Assembly: GCA_045577495.1 (NCBI GenBank)
Contig: JAZNIK010000007.1
Location: 1-43,683, forward strand
Source: UMGS1279 sp045577495
GTDB lineage: Bacteria; Bacillota; Clostridia; Oscillospirales; Acutalibacteraceae
Reading direction: 5' to 3'
DNA length: 43,683 nucleotides
Shown here: piece by piece, positions 1 to 7,179 of the stretch
Numbering within the stretch: position 1 is the stretch's first letter
Layout: the number at the start of each line of letters is the position of its first letter
Position numbers and translations under genes: made by a program
Notes under the pieces: model-generated
Database searches by the model: none
Seen by the model: the letters and a program-made list of their open reading frames with translations, nothing else
What the model was told of the DNA's origin: nothing

Positions 1-35
1 GTTATGCAAACGGGAGATTTTTATATGCTCTGCAA

Positions 36-1781
36 TTATTTAGTATAATCTTTAGAACGATCTACATAGCTAGTATGGAGAATCTTGTGAGCCTTGTGGC
101 TTCCTGGTTTCTCTAAATACTCAGCATAAATCTTTTTAATCATTGGGTTTTCGTGTGATTTACGAATAGCCTTAGAAGCGTCATCATTGTAAAGTGCTGC
201 TGCTCTGATAGCCTTAAGGTCCTCAAAACTACGAACAGAAGCAGGTTGATGAGGCTGACCGCCACCGTTTACACAACCGCCTGGGCAACCCATAATCTCA
301 ATGAAGTGGAATTGTTCGCCATTCTTAACGCGGTTAAGAAGTACGTGTGCAGCAGACATTCCGCTAGCAACAGCAACCTTAACATCCATACCACCAACAT
401 TAAGAGTTGCCTCTTTAATAGGAGCGGTACCGCGAACTGCGGTGAAATCAACATTATCAAGTTCTTTACCTGTGATGGTTTCAACTGCGGTACGAAGAGC
501 GGCCTCCATAACACCACCGGTAGCACCAAAGATAACGCTAGCACCGGTAGACTCGCCAAGAGGATTATCAAACTCCTCGTCGGGAAGCTTGGTGAATTTG
601 ATAGCGGCGCGCTCAATCATACGAGCAAGCTCACGAGTTGTAAGAGAAAAATCAACATCGGGAACACCTGCAGCAGCTTGGTCGTCACGGTCAATCTCAA
701 ACTTTTTAGCGGTACAAGGCATAATAGAAACAGAAACGATATCCTTAGGATCAATGCCGTTTGCTTCAGCATACCAAGTTTTGATAACCGCACCAAACAT
801 CTGTTGAGGTGACTTACAGCTTGAAAGATTTTCAATCATATCGGGATGATAAAGCTCACAGAACTTAATCCAACCTGGTGAACAGGAAGTGATAAGCGGA
901 AGTTTGCCGCCGTTTTTAACACGCTCTACAAACTCGTTAGCCTCTTCCATAATTGTAAGGTCGGCTGCAAAGTCGGTATCGAACACCTTATCAAAGCCAA
1001 GGCGACGAAGAGCGGCAACCATTTTGCCCTCAACGTTAGTGCCAACAGGCATATCAAAGCACTCGCCCAATGTTGCGCGGATAGAAGGAGCAGTTTGAAC
1101 GATAACATGCTTGGTTGGATCTGCCAAAGCCTCAAATACCTTGTCGGTATCGTCACGCTCTGCTAACGCACCTGTAGGACAGTTTACAATACACTGACCG
1201 CAGGAGATACACGCAACAGAGTTAAGGTCTTGCTCAAAAGCACAACCAATTGTAGTTTCAAAACCGCGGTTATTAGGACCGATAACGCCAACAAACTGTT
1301 GACGGCAAGCAGCAACACAACGACGGCAAAGAATACATTTATTGTTATCGCGAATCATATGAGCGGCACTTGTATCAATAGTATGCTCTTTACGCTCGCC
1401 ATCATACTTGCCCTCATCCTCAACACCAAGCTCATTACAAAGAGTTTGGAGTTCGCACTTACCGCTACGTACGCAAGATAAACACTTGCGGTCGTGGGTT
1501 GAAAGGATAAGTTCTAAGGTCTTTTTACGTGCGTTTAAAACTCTAGGAGAATTTGTGAAAACCTCCATACCCTCGTTTACGGGGTATACGCAAGAAGCAA
1601 CCAGTGAACGTGCTCCCTTAACCTCAACAACACAAATACGGCAAGCACCGATTTCGTTCATATCTTTCATATGGCAGAGGGTAGGAATTTCAATACCCAT
1701 CTCTCTAGCAGCCTCTAGAATTGTGGTGCCTGCGGGTACGCTCAGGGGCATACCGTTAATTTTAATATTTATTTTATCCAT
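36..1781 (-). CDS. hndD: NAD(P)-linked [FeFe] hydrogenase catalytic subunit (HndD/HydA type)
   Basis: Catalytic subunit that reduces protons or oxidises H2, in the cytoplasm, as part of a multimeric probably electron-bifurcating complex. The 581 residues show all expected modules: N-terminal [2Fe-2S] domain (Cys36, 47, 50, 64), a His-Cys3 cluster site (His96, Cys100, 103, 109), two [4Fe-4S] motifs (Cys149-159 CILCRRCVAAC; Cys191-201 CISCGQCIVNC), then the H-cluster domain with TSCSPGW (Cys300), MPCTAKK (Cys356) and EIMGCPGGCVNGGGQP (Cys499, Cys503). The C-terminal tail matches the hydrogenase small-subunit-like region. All ligands are present, so it should be active. It starts at an ATG behind AGAAGGGAG, 17 bases after hndC, and is the last gene of the operon. 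The layout resembles group A6 / Desulfovibrio HndABCD hydrogenases; the physiological direction cannot be read from sequence. Confidence 0.96.
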   Translation of the reverse strand: MDKINIKINGMPLSVPAGTTILEAAREMGIEIPTLCHMKDMNEIGACRICVVEVKGARSLVASCVYPVNEGMEVFTNSPRVLNARKKTLELILSTHDRKCLSCVRSGKCELQTLCNELGVEDEGKYDGERKEHTIDTSAAHMIRDNNKCILCRRCVAACRQQFVGVIGPNNRGFETTIGCAFEQDLNSVACISCGQCIVNCPTGALAERDDTDKVFEALADPTKHVIVQTAPSIRATLGECFDMPVGTNVEGKMVAALRRLGFDKVFDTDFAADLTIMEEANEFVERVKNGGKLPLITSCSPGWIKFCELYHPDMIENLSSCKSPQQMFGAVIKTWYAEANGIDPKDIVSVSIMPCTAKKFEIDRDDQAAAGVPDVDFSLTTRELARMIERAAIKFTKLPDEEFDNPLGESTGASVIFGATGGVMEAALRTAVETITGKELDNVDFTAVRGTAPIKEATLNVGGMDVKVAVASGMSAAHVLLNRVKNGEQFHFIEIMGCPGGCVNGGGQPHQPASVRSFEDLKAIRAAALYNDDASKAIRKSHENPMIKKIYAEYLEKPGSHKAHKILHTSYVDRSKDYTK

Positions 1782-1798
1782 TTTGGCACACTCCCTTC

Positions 1799-3607
1799 TT
1801 ATTCCTTAACAATAGCCTTAAACTTACAAGTGCCAACACATGCACCGCACTTAACGCACTTTGCAGTATCAATTTCGTAAGCAGGCAACTTCTTGCCGGG
1901 TGCTACATAATCTGTCTTAACGATTGCACCTGCAGGACAAGCCTTAGCACACATACCGCAGCCAAAGCACTTATCCTTAATGATGCTGTAGGAAAGAAGA
2001 TCCTTACATACGCCGGCAGGACATTTTTTATCAACAACGTGAGATACATACTCATCGCGGAAGAATTTGAGAGTTGAAAGCACAGGGTTTGGTGCAGTCT
2101 GACCAAGTCCGCAAAGAGAGTTATCTTTAATGTAGTAGCAAAGTTCTTCCATCTTGTCGATATCCTCTAAGGTTGCCTGACCCTTTGTAATCTTGTCAAG
2201 CATTTCAAGAAGTCTCTTAGTACCGATACGGCAAGGAGTACACTTACCGCAAGACTCATCAACAGTAAACTCAAGGAAGAACTTAGCGATATCAACCATA
2301 CAGGTATCCTCATCCATAACGATAAGTCCGCCTGAACCCATCATAGAACCGATAGCAATAAGGTTATCATAGTCAATCGGAATATCAATATGCTCTGCAG
2401 GGATACACCCACCGGAAGGCCCACCTGTTTGAGCCGCTTTAAAGGTTTTGCCGTTAGGAATACCGCCGCCGATTTCCTCAACAACCTCTCTAAGAGTTGT
2501 ACCCATAGGAATTTCAACAAGACCGGTATTTTTAATTTTACCACCCAAAGCAAATACTTTAGTACCCTTAGACTTCTCTGTGCCCATTGATTTGAACCAA
2601 TCTGCACCAAGCAAGATTATACGGGGGATATTTGCATATGTTTCAACGTTGTTAAGAATGGTAGGTTTACCGAAAAGGCCCTTAACTGCAGGGAAAGGAG
2701 GACGAGGTCTAGGCTCACCGCGATGACCCTCGATAGAGGTCATAAGAGCTGTTTCCTCACCGCAAACGAATGCGCCTGCGCCAAGGCGGAGCTCGATATC
2801 AAAATTAAAGTCGGTACCAAAAATGTTTTTACCTAAAAGACCATATTCACGAGCCTGTTTGATAGCAACATTAAGTCTGTCAACCGCGATAGGATACTCT
2901 GCACGAATGTAGATATAACCCTGTGTTGCGCCGATTGCATAACCCGCAATAGCCATAGCCTCTAATACTACGTGGGGGTCACCCTCAAGAATTGAACGGT
3001 CCATAAATGCACCTGGGTCACCTTCGTCAGCATTACAGCAAACATATTTCTGGTCAGCATCGTTGCCCTTAGCAAGTTTCCATTTAAGACCTGTGGGGAA
3101 TCCGCCGCCGCCTCGACCACGAAGTCCGCTATCCAAAATAGTTTCGATAACTTCATCAGGGGTCATAGTGGTAACAACCTTACCGAGAGCCTCGTAACCA
3201 TCACAGCCGATATACTCATCGATGTTTTCAGGGTTGATAACACCGCAGTTTCTAAGAGCTACACGCTCTTGCTTTTTGTAGAAGTCGGTTTCGTTAAGAG
3301 ATTTAATGCCGTTATCAGCAACTGTTTCATCATATACCAAACGGGAAACAATTCTACCCTTGAGCAAGTGCTCAGAAACGATTTCAGGGATATCCTCCTC
3401 CTTAACCATTGAGTAGAAGGTACCCTCTGGGTAAACAATCATAATCGGGCCAAGTGCACAAAGACCAAAGCAACCGGTTTTTACAACCTGAACCTCTTCT
3501 GCAAGACCGCTTTTTTGAATTTCGTTCTCTAAAGCGGCAACAATAGCCTGGCTTCCGGAGGAAGTACAACCTGTACCACCGCAAACCAAAACGTGTGAAC
3601 GATACAT
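1799..3607 (-). CDS. hndC: NuoF-like flavin subunit of [FeFe] hydrogenase (HndC)
   Basis: NADH-oxidising diaphorase subunit (602 aa) that passes electrons between NAD(P)H, FMN and iron-sulfur clusters. In order: a thioredoxin-like [2Fe-2S] domain in the first ~100 residues (CGGTGCTSSG and CFGLCALGP), the FMN/NADH-binding NuoF core (GRGGGGFPTGLKW and GAGAFVCGEETALM), a [4Fe-4S] site (ESCGKCTPCRIGTKR plus a later LCGLGQTAPNP cysteine), and a C-terminal pair of [4Fe-4S] motifs (CFGCGMCAKACPAG, CVKCGACVGTCKF). This fused architecture is typical of the HydB/HndC family, not of respiratory complex I NuoF. The start ATG follows GGGAGG; neighbours are hndB 14 bases upstream and hndD 17 bases downstream. 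Confidence 0.96.
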   Translation of the reverse strand: MYRSHVLVCGGTGCTSSGSQAIVAALENEIQKSGLAEEVQVVKTGCFGLCALGPIMIVYPEGTFYSMVKEEDIPEIVSEHLLKGRIVSRLVYDETVADNGIKSLNETDFYKKQERVALRNCGVINPENIDEYIGCDGYEALGKVVTTMTPDEVIETILDSGLRGRGGGGFPTGLKWKLAKGNDADQKYVCCNADEGDPGAFMDRSILEGDPHVVLEAMAIAGYAIGATQGYIYIRAEYPIAVDRLNVAIKQAREYGLLGKNIFGTDFNFDIELRLGAGAFVCGEETALMTSIEGHRGEPRPRPPFPAVKGLFGKPTILNNVETYANIPRIILLGADWFKSMGTEKSKGTKVFALGGKIKNTGLVEIPMGTTLREVVEEIGGGIPNGKTFKAAQTGGPSGGCIPAEHIDIPIDYDNLIAIGSMMGSGGLIVMDEDTCMVDIAKFFLEFTVDESCGKCTPCRIGTKRLLEMLDKITKGQATLEDIDKMEELCYYIKDNSLCGLGQTAPNPVLSTLKFFRDEYVSHVVDKKCPAGVCKDLLSYSIIKDKCFGCGMCAKACPAGAIVKTDYVAPGKKLPAYEIDTAKCVKCGACVGTCKFKAIVKE

Positions 3608-3621
3608 AGTTTTTTCCTCCC

Positions 3622-3990
3622 TTATTTATTACTTTCGATTGTGTATTTGGTTACAACCTTACCACCAACAAGGTGAAGATTTACAACCTCTTCTGCTTTT
3701 TCAGCAGTCATTTTAACGTATGTTACTTTATCCTTACCGGGCTCCATAACCTCAACGATAGGCTCGTACATACAAAGACCTATACAACCTGTTTGTGTAA
3801 CAGAAACGTTACCTAAGCCTTTTTCCTGAACCATATCAGAAAAAGCGGTTAAAACAGGACGTGCGCCGGCAGCTATACCGCAGGTTGCCATACCAACAAC
3901 AACACGGGTAGCATTTTCTTCCTCGCCACGAATACCAACCTGATTTTTCATTTTGTCGCGAATTGCTTTGAGTTCCTCAAGCGTTTTCAT
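3622..3990 (-). CDS. hndB: Thioredoxin-like [2Fe-2S] ferredoxin subunit (HndB)
   Basis: Small (122 aa) electron-transfer subunit of the hydrogenase complex. The thioredoxin-fold [2Fe-2S] ligands are visible as ATCGIAAGA near residue 35 and TGCIGLCMYEP near residue 87. The N-terminal helix MKTLEELKAIRDK is characteristic of HndB-type proteins. The start ATG has an AGGAGG site a few bases upstream, and the gene lies between the ATPase-like gene and hndC in one transcription unit. The family has been found alongside HndA/C/D in clostridia and Desulfovibrio; its precise electron partner is inferred from this context. Confidence 0.93.
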   Translation of the reverse strand: MKTLEELKAIRDKMKNQVGIRGEEENATRVVVGMATCGIAAGARPVLTAFSDMVQEKGLGNVSVTQTGCIGLCMYEPIVEVMEPGKDKVTYVKMTAEKAEEVVNLHLVGGKVVTKYTIESNK

Positions 3991-4031
3991 TAGTTATCCT
4001 CCTAAACATCAGTGTTTTTCGGCGGTTTAAG

Positions 4032-4583
4032 TTAAAACTCCTCGCCCACCGAAGCGATATTTTCTTTAAGATAATCCCTTATATAGTTGCTAATCTCTGC
4101 CTCTTTAAAAGATATTCCGCCAAGAATTTCACGGAACTCTCTGGTATCTAAAACAAACTCATTCTCGTCAATACGATAGGTAAACAGAAAATCCATTTTC
4201 TCATGCATTGTAACCAAAGTATGTATGGTTGATGCGATATCACCCATCGGCATACGGTTGATATGATTCAGTTCATACTTGGCAGTAACCGTTGTTCCAA
4301 CAGATACCTTTGAGGTTATTTTAAAGCTGCCGCCCGCCGCTTCTGCCGATTCTTTAAAAAAGGGGATACCCAGTCCAACCTTACGCGTAGTGCGTGTTGT
4401 GAAAAAAGGGTCGGTAACATTTGCAAGCTGGTTTTCATCCATACCACAACCATTATCTTTAATGATAACTGTGAGTTGGTTGCTTTTATTATCTGCCGTA
4501 ACAGATATTTCGGTAAGGGTCGCGCCCGCTTTAACCGAGTTTTCTGCAACATCTAAAATATTAAGGGAAATTTCGGTCATCAT
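4032..4583 (-). CDS. Hydrogenase-operon histidine-kinase-like ATPase (HATPase_c)
   Basis: Protein of 183 aa whose first ~110 residues form a GHKL/HATPase_c ATP-binding fold: N-box AENSVKAGA, G1 box DNGCGMDE, and a later GLGIPFFKESAEAAGG segment. It has no dimerisation/phosphoacceptor domain, no transmembrane segment and no sensor domain, so it is not a conventional sensor kinase. An anti-sigma-like kinase or a complex-associated ATPase is possible. The C-terminal ~70 residues match nothing I recognise. It sits between hndA (4 bases away) and hndB. Free-standing ATPases of this type recur inside clostridial hydrogenase operons, which supports a role tied to the enzyme, but the function is unproven. 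The first two codons are both ATG, so the start could be one codon later. Confidence 0.85.
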   Translation of the reverse strand: MMTEISLNILDVAENSVKAGATLTEISVTADNKSNQLTVIIKDNGCGMDENQLANVTDPFFTTRTTRKVGLGIPFFKESAEAAGGSFKITSKVSVGTTVTAKYELNHINRMPMGDIASTIHTLVTMHEKMDFLFTYRIDENEFVLDTREFREILGGISFKEAEISNYIRDYLKENIASVGEEF

Positions 4584-4586
4584 AGC

Positions 4587-5078
4587 TTATCTATACTTAG
4601 CCAGGATTCCTTCAACGTCATCTACCGTTAATCGACCGTAAACATCCTCATTAACGGTAAGAACAGGTGCAAGTCCGCAAGCACCGATACAACGGCAAGC
4701 TTCAAGTGAGAATTTACCGTCAGGTGTGCATTCTCCGCCTGCAATACCAAGCTGCTCTTGCAACTTTTCATAAATATCGCCCGCGCCCTTAACGTAGCAA
4801 GCGGTACCAAGACATACAGAGATTTTGTATTCTCCCTTTGGATAAAGTGAGAACTGAGCATAGAAGGTGGCAACGCCGTAAACCTCCTGCAACGGAATTT
4901 CCAGCTCTCTGGCGATGATGGTTTGAACCTCAATCGGCAGATAACCGTAAATGTCCTGCGCTTTTTGCATGATTGCCATCAAAGCGCCCTTTTCGGTCTT
5001 GCCTTCATTGATAACCGCAAGAAGCTCTTTTTCTTGCTCGGGTGTACCTTTGAAGGGAAGGGATTTTTTCTCATCCAT
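4587..5078 (-). CDS. hndA: NuoE-like [2Fe-2S] subunit of [FeFe] hydrogenase (HndA)
   Basis: First gene of the hydrogenase operon, 163 aa. It has the NuoE/24-kDa-type layout: an N-terminal helical bundle (EKELLAVINEGKTEKGALMA, then QEVYGVATFYAQFS) and a thioredoxin-like C-terminal half with the four cluster cysteines in CLGTACYVKGA and CRCIGACGLAPVL. It would accept or donate electrons next to the NuoF-like subunit. I place the start at the ATG at 5078 (MDEKKS) because AAGGAGG sits 8-14 bases upstream; a longer frame exists but its extra residues are not family-like and would bury the ribosome binding site. Confidence 0.94.
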   Translation of the reverse strand: MDEKKSLPFKGTPEQEKELLAVINEGKTEKGALMAIMQKAQDIYGYLPIEVQTIIARELEIPLQEVYGVATFYAQFSLYPKGEYKISVCLGTACYVKGAGDIYEKLQEQLGIAGGECTPDGKFSLEACRCIGACGLAPVLTVNEDVYGRLTVDDVEGILAKYR

Positions 5079-5146
5079 TTCAAGAATCCTCCTTGGATTT
5101 ATAAATATAACAAAAAACGCTAATACGCGCATTTTCAGTTATAATC

Positions 5147-5176
5147 ATTATAGCACAACTTTTATATAAAATCTAC
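5147..5176 (-). promoter_or_regulatory. Candidate promoter of the hnd operon
   Basis: On the minus strand a perfect TATAAT (5147-5152) is preceded by TGC, an extended -10 element. The -35 region is weak (GTAGAT, 18 bases further upstream). It lies about 70 bases before the hndA start with no other good candidate between. No Rex-type or other operator was recognised. Confidence 0.55.
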
Positions 5177-5298
5177 AAGAAATATATGCTATATACTAAC
5201 AAACTTTTTTATTCACTCTGCACAAAATTCGACACATTTGATAAAATTTTAACAATCGGACCCGCAAAACAGAAAAATTGCAACATTTTAGCACAAAG

Positions 5299-5332
5299 AA
5301 AAAGCCAACTCCAAACAGGGAGTTGGCTAAAA
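5299..5332 (-). terminator. Intrinsic terminator of sigG
   Basis: GCCAACTCC (5304-5312) and GGAGTTGGC (5319-5327) form a 9-bp GC-rich stem with a short loop. On the minus strand it is followed by a T-run, about 25 bases beyond the sigG stop. The plus-strand flank is A/T-rich too, so it could work in both directions. Confidence 0.85.
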
Positions 5333-5357
5333 ACACACTATCTTATTTTGTGGCAAA

Positions 5358-6122
5358 TCAACCTTTGATTTTATCTATAACACCTTTTTCAAGTCTACTT
5401 ACCTGTGCTTGTGAAATTCCTATTTCTTTTGAGACCTCCATTTGTGTTTTACCATGCAAAAAACGAAGATTTAGAATCTTTTTTTCGCGTTCGCTTAAGT
5501 TTCTCATTGCCTCTTTAAAGGTTATTTCTTCAATCCACCCTGACTCATCGCTTTTATCACCCACCTGGTCTAACACATATATTGTATCGCCACCGTCCGA
5601 AAAAACCGGCTCATACAAGGAAACCGGTTCCACTATACTTTCCAGCGCCAAAACCACATCGCTTCGTGCCGCGCCGATTTCCTTTGCCAGTTCACCAACT
5701 GTTGGCTCGCGACCAAAAGCGGCAGTCAGTTTTTCTTTTGCTTGCATTGCACGATACGCCATATCCTTAATTGACCTACTAACTCTTATCGAGTTGTTAT
5801 CCCTTAAATAACGGCGAATTTCACCAATAATCATTGGCACGGCATATGTGGAAAATCGAACGTTTTGGGTTATATCAAAGTTATCGATAGCTTTTATAAG
5901 GCCGATGCAGCCAATTTGAAACAAATCATCGGGGTTTTCGCCTCTACTTGCAAAACGCTTTATAACACTTAAAACCAATCTTAAATTGCCCTGTATGAGT
6001 TCATTTCTTGCTATTTTATCATCGTTTTTTGTTCTTTTTAAAAGTTCCTCTTTTTGCGCCTCGCTCAGCACAGGAAGAGTTGATGTATCAACGCCACATA
6101 TTACAACCTTACCATACTGCAA
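5358..6122 (-). CDS. sigG: Forespore RNA polymerase sigma factor SigG
   Basis: Sigma-70 family factor (254 aa) that directs late forespore transcription during endospore formation. The N-terminus carries the SigG signature KVVICGVDTSTLP. Region 2 follows (NLRLVLSVIKRF, FQIGCIGLIKAIDNF, FSTYAVPMIIGEIRRYLRDN), then region 3 and region 4 with the helix-turn-helix KTQMEVSKEIGISQAQVSRLEK. It starts at a TTG codon at 6122: the nearby ATG at 6132-6134 is out of frame, and GGGAGTG lies 8-10 bases before the TTG. It stands alone here instead of following spoIIGA-sigE. I could not find a convincing SigF/SigG-type promoter upstream. Confidence 0.95.
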   Translation of the reverse strand: MQYGKVVICGVDTSTLPVLSEAQKEELLKRTKNDDKIARNELIQGNLRLVLSVIKRFASRGENPDDLFQIGCIGLIKAIDNFDITQNVRFSTYAVPMIIGEIRRYLRDNNSIRVSRSIKDMAYRAMQAKEKLTAAFGREPTVGELAKEIGAARSDVVLALESIVEPVSLYEPVFSDGGDTIYVLDQVGDKSDESGWIEEITFKEAMRNLSEREKKILNLRFLHGKTQMEVSKEIGISQAQVSRLEKGVIDKIKG

Positions 6123-6227
6123 ACCATTTACACTCCCTTTTTTATCTTACAAAAAAATTATTACCTAAAAAAAGGAGTTCAAACATTTAAAATATTTTTA
6201 TCATCGACCAAAAAGACTTGCATTCGA

Positions 6228-6434
6228 CACACGTGGTGTGTTCCAATTCCGAATTAATATTGTGCGTATGATATCACCAATACCACGAAGCCGAGAAAAT
6301 TGTACTTGTTTAACAACTCACACGTGGTGTGTTTAAATTCCGAACTAATATTATGCGTATAATATCACTTATACCACGAAGGCAAGAAATTTGTACTTGT
6401 TTAACAACTCACACGTGGTGTGTTCCAATTCCAA
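6228..6434. repeat. 91-bp tandem repeat, about 2.25 copies
   Basis: The motif CACACGTGGTGTG begins at 6228, 6319 and 6410, an exact 91-base period. Units 6228-6318 and 6319-6409 are nearly identical, with roughly ten substitutions and no indels. The third copy stops after about 23 bases, following TTCCAATTCC. Each unit contains TATCAC, ATACCACGAAG and TGTACTTGTTTAACAACT, and starts with a short CACAC/GTGTG inverted repeat. No reading frame crosses it. It lies just upstream of sigG on the opposite side from its coding region. Confidence 0.9.
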
Positions 6435-6456
6435 GCGTAAACAAACACGAACAATC

Positions 6457-6546
6457 CGTAGGGGAGAGGTTTCCCCTCCCGTAAATATTTGAATGGGTCT
6501 AGGCGAAAGAGGAAAACTAGGAGGGAGGCACAACGCCTCCTCTACA
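6457..6546. repeat. Small inverted-repeat intergenic element (copy A)
   Basis: A ~90-bp noncoding block begins CGTAGGGGAGAGG and ends CCTCCTCTACAA, so its ends are imperfect inverted repeats (GTAGGGGAG / CTCCTCTAC). Internally GGGGAGAGGTTTCCCCTCCC and GGGAGGCACAACGCCTCC each form a hairpin. The reverse complement resembles the block at 42369-42441, which also starts GTAGxxGAGGCGTT and ends CCCCTACG. This suggests a dispersed MITE- or REP-like family. Confidence 0.6.
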
Positions 6547-6583
6547 ATGCAAACAACAATAAATGACTATTAACGAAAAACAA

Positions 6584-6645
6584 CGAAGTGAATTCACTTC
6601 GCTGCTCATTATATCTGATACGCCTACTAATATTAGGCTTTTTAT
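6584..6645 (+). other. Palindrome and terminator-like hairpin in the sigG intergenic region
   Basis: 6584-6601 (CGAAGTGAATTCACTTCG) is a perfect 18-bp palindrome. Shortly after, GCCTA (6622-6626) and TAGGC (6634-6638) can pair and are followed by a T-rich run, like a weak terminator on the plus strand. No plus-strand gene precedes it. It may be decayed repeat sequence. Confidence 0.4.
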
Positions 6646-6763
6646 TGCCCTAACAATACAATTATACGATAAAAAGGCATTTAAGTCAACAAATTTGTGC
6701 AAATATCACATATTTCTATATATTGCATAAGTTTTAGAGGTTAATTTTGCACAATATTACATA

Positions 6764-6792
6764 TTGAAATTTAAGTGACAATATGATATAGT
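6764..6792 (+). promoter_or_regulatory. Promoter of the candidate RNA
   Basis: TTGAAA (6764-6769) and TATAGT (6787-6792) are separated by exactly 17 bases, a good sigma-A-type match in front of a segment with no long reading frame. Predicted transcription start is near 6799. Confidence 0.7.
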
Positions 6793-6798
6793 ATAGTC

Positions 6799-7134
6799 AA
6801 AGAAAGGGATAAGGTGATTCCAATGTACAGATAACCACTCTTTTACTCTTTGGCATAGGACAAAATAAAAACTATAAACAAAACAAACTTTTTCGCAAAA
6901 AACAATGGCCAAAGAATAAAGAGTTTTAAATAACCCCCTTAAAGCAGTTCAAAGCATCAAAGCAACTCGCTTTACGAGTGAATAACTAAGTGCATTATTG
7001 AAGGTATAAAAAGGGGCATCTAAAAGAAAGAGAGGTACAATAAAAAGATGTTAGATATTAAGAGTGAACAGAAATAACCCTTGACCAGTATGAGATGTGT
7101 AAAGAAACATCGGTCAAGGGTTATTTCTTTTTTA
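6799..7134 (+). ncRNA. Candidate structured noncoding RNA (~335 nt)
   Basis: This segment has its own promoter and ends in a strong terminator, yet holds no reading frame beyond tiny ones: MYR-stop at 6823-6834 behind AAGGTG, and a 9-codon frame at 7048-7077 behind AGAGGT. Three structured parts can be drawn. First, 6837-6854 pairs imperfectly with 6908-6925 (ACTCTTTGGC-type arms) around an A-rich loop. Second, CCCCTT (6935-6940) pairs with AAGGGG (7011-7016), enclosing an ACTCG/CGAGT hairpin (6965-6979). Third is the terminator hairpin. I do not recognise a known RNA family. It could be a regulatory RNA, a leader with minimal ORFs whose gene has been lost, or a decayed locus. Confidence 0.5.
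7070..7133 (+). terminator. Long perfect terminator hairpin of the candidate RNA
   Basis: AGAAATAACCCTTGACC (7070-7086) is perfectly complementary to GGTCAAGGGTTATTTCT (7112-7128), a 17-bp stem around a 25-base loop, followed immediately by TTTTT. The stem is unusually long and begins inside the last codons of the 9-codon frame. Confidence 0.85.
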
Positions 7135-7144
7135 TGTATATATC

Positions 7145-7173
7145 AAAAAACTCGGCGAAAAGCCGAGTTTTTT
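7145..7173. terminator. Bidirectional terminator
   Basis: AAAAAACTCGGC and GCCGAGTTTTTT flank a 5-base loop, so a U-tract follows the stem on either strand. It ends the transglutaminase-like gene on the minus strand, 7 bases past its stop, and backs up the plus-strand terminator just before it. Confidence 0.9.
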
Positions 7174-7179
7174 GTTTTG

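Noticed and set aside
246..812. Plus-strand frames inside the hydrogenase genes
   Set aside because: They mirror minus-strand genes with all catalytic motifs; composition is antisense-like and no ribosome binding sites precede them.
6123..6227. SigF/SigG-type promoter in front of sigG
   Set aside because: I could not line up both boxes at the right spacing; only loose matches.
6228..6434. Possible CRISPR array
   Set aside because: Only about 2.25 units with a 91-base period; whole units repeat, so there are no unique spacers, and no cas genes are near.
6517..6702. Reading frame of 61 codons in the intergenic region
   Set aside because: It runs through the inverted-repeat element and has no ribosome binding site or recognisable sequence.
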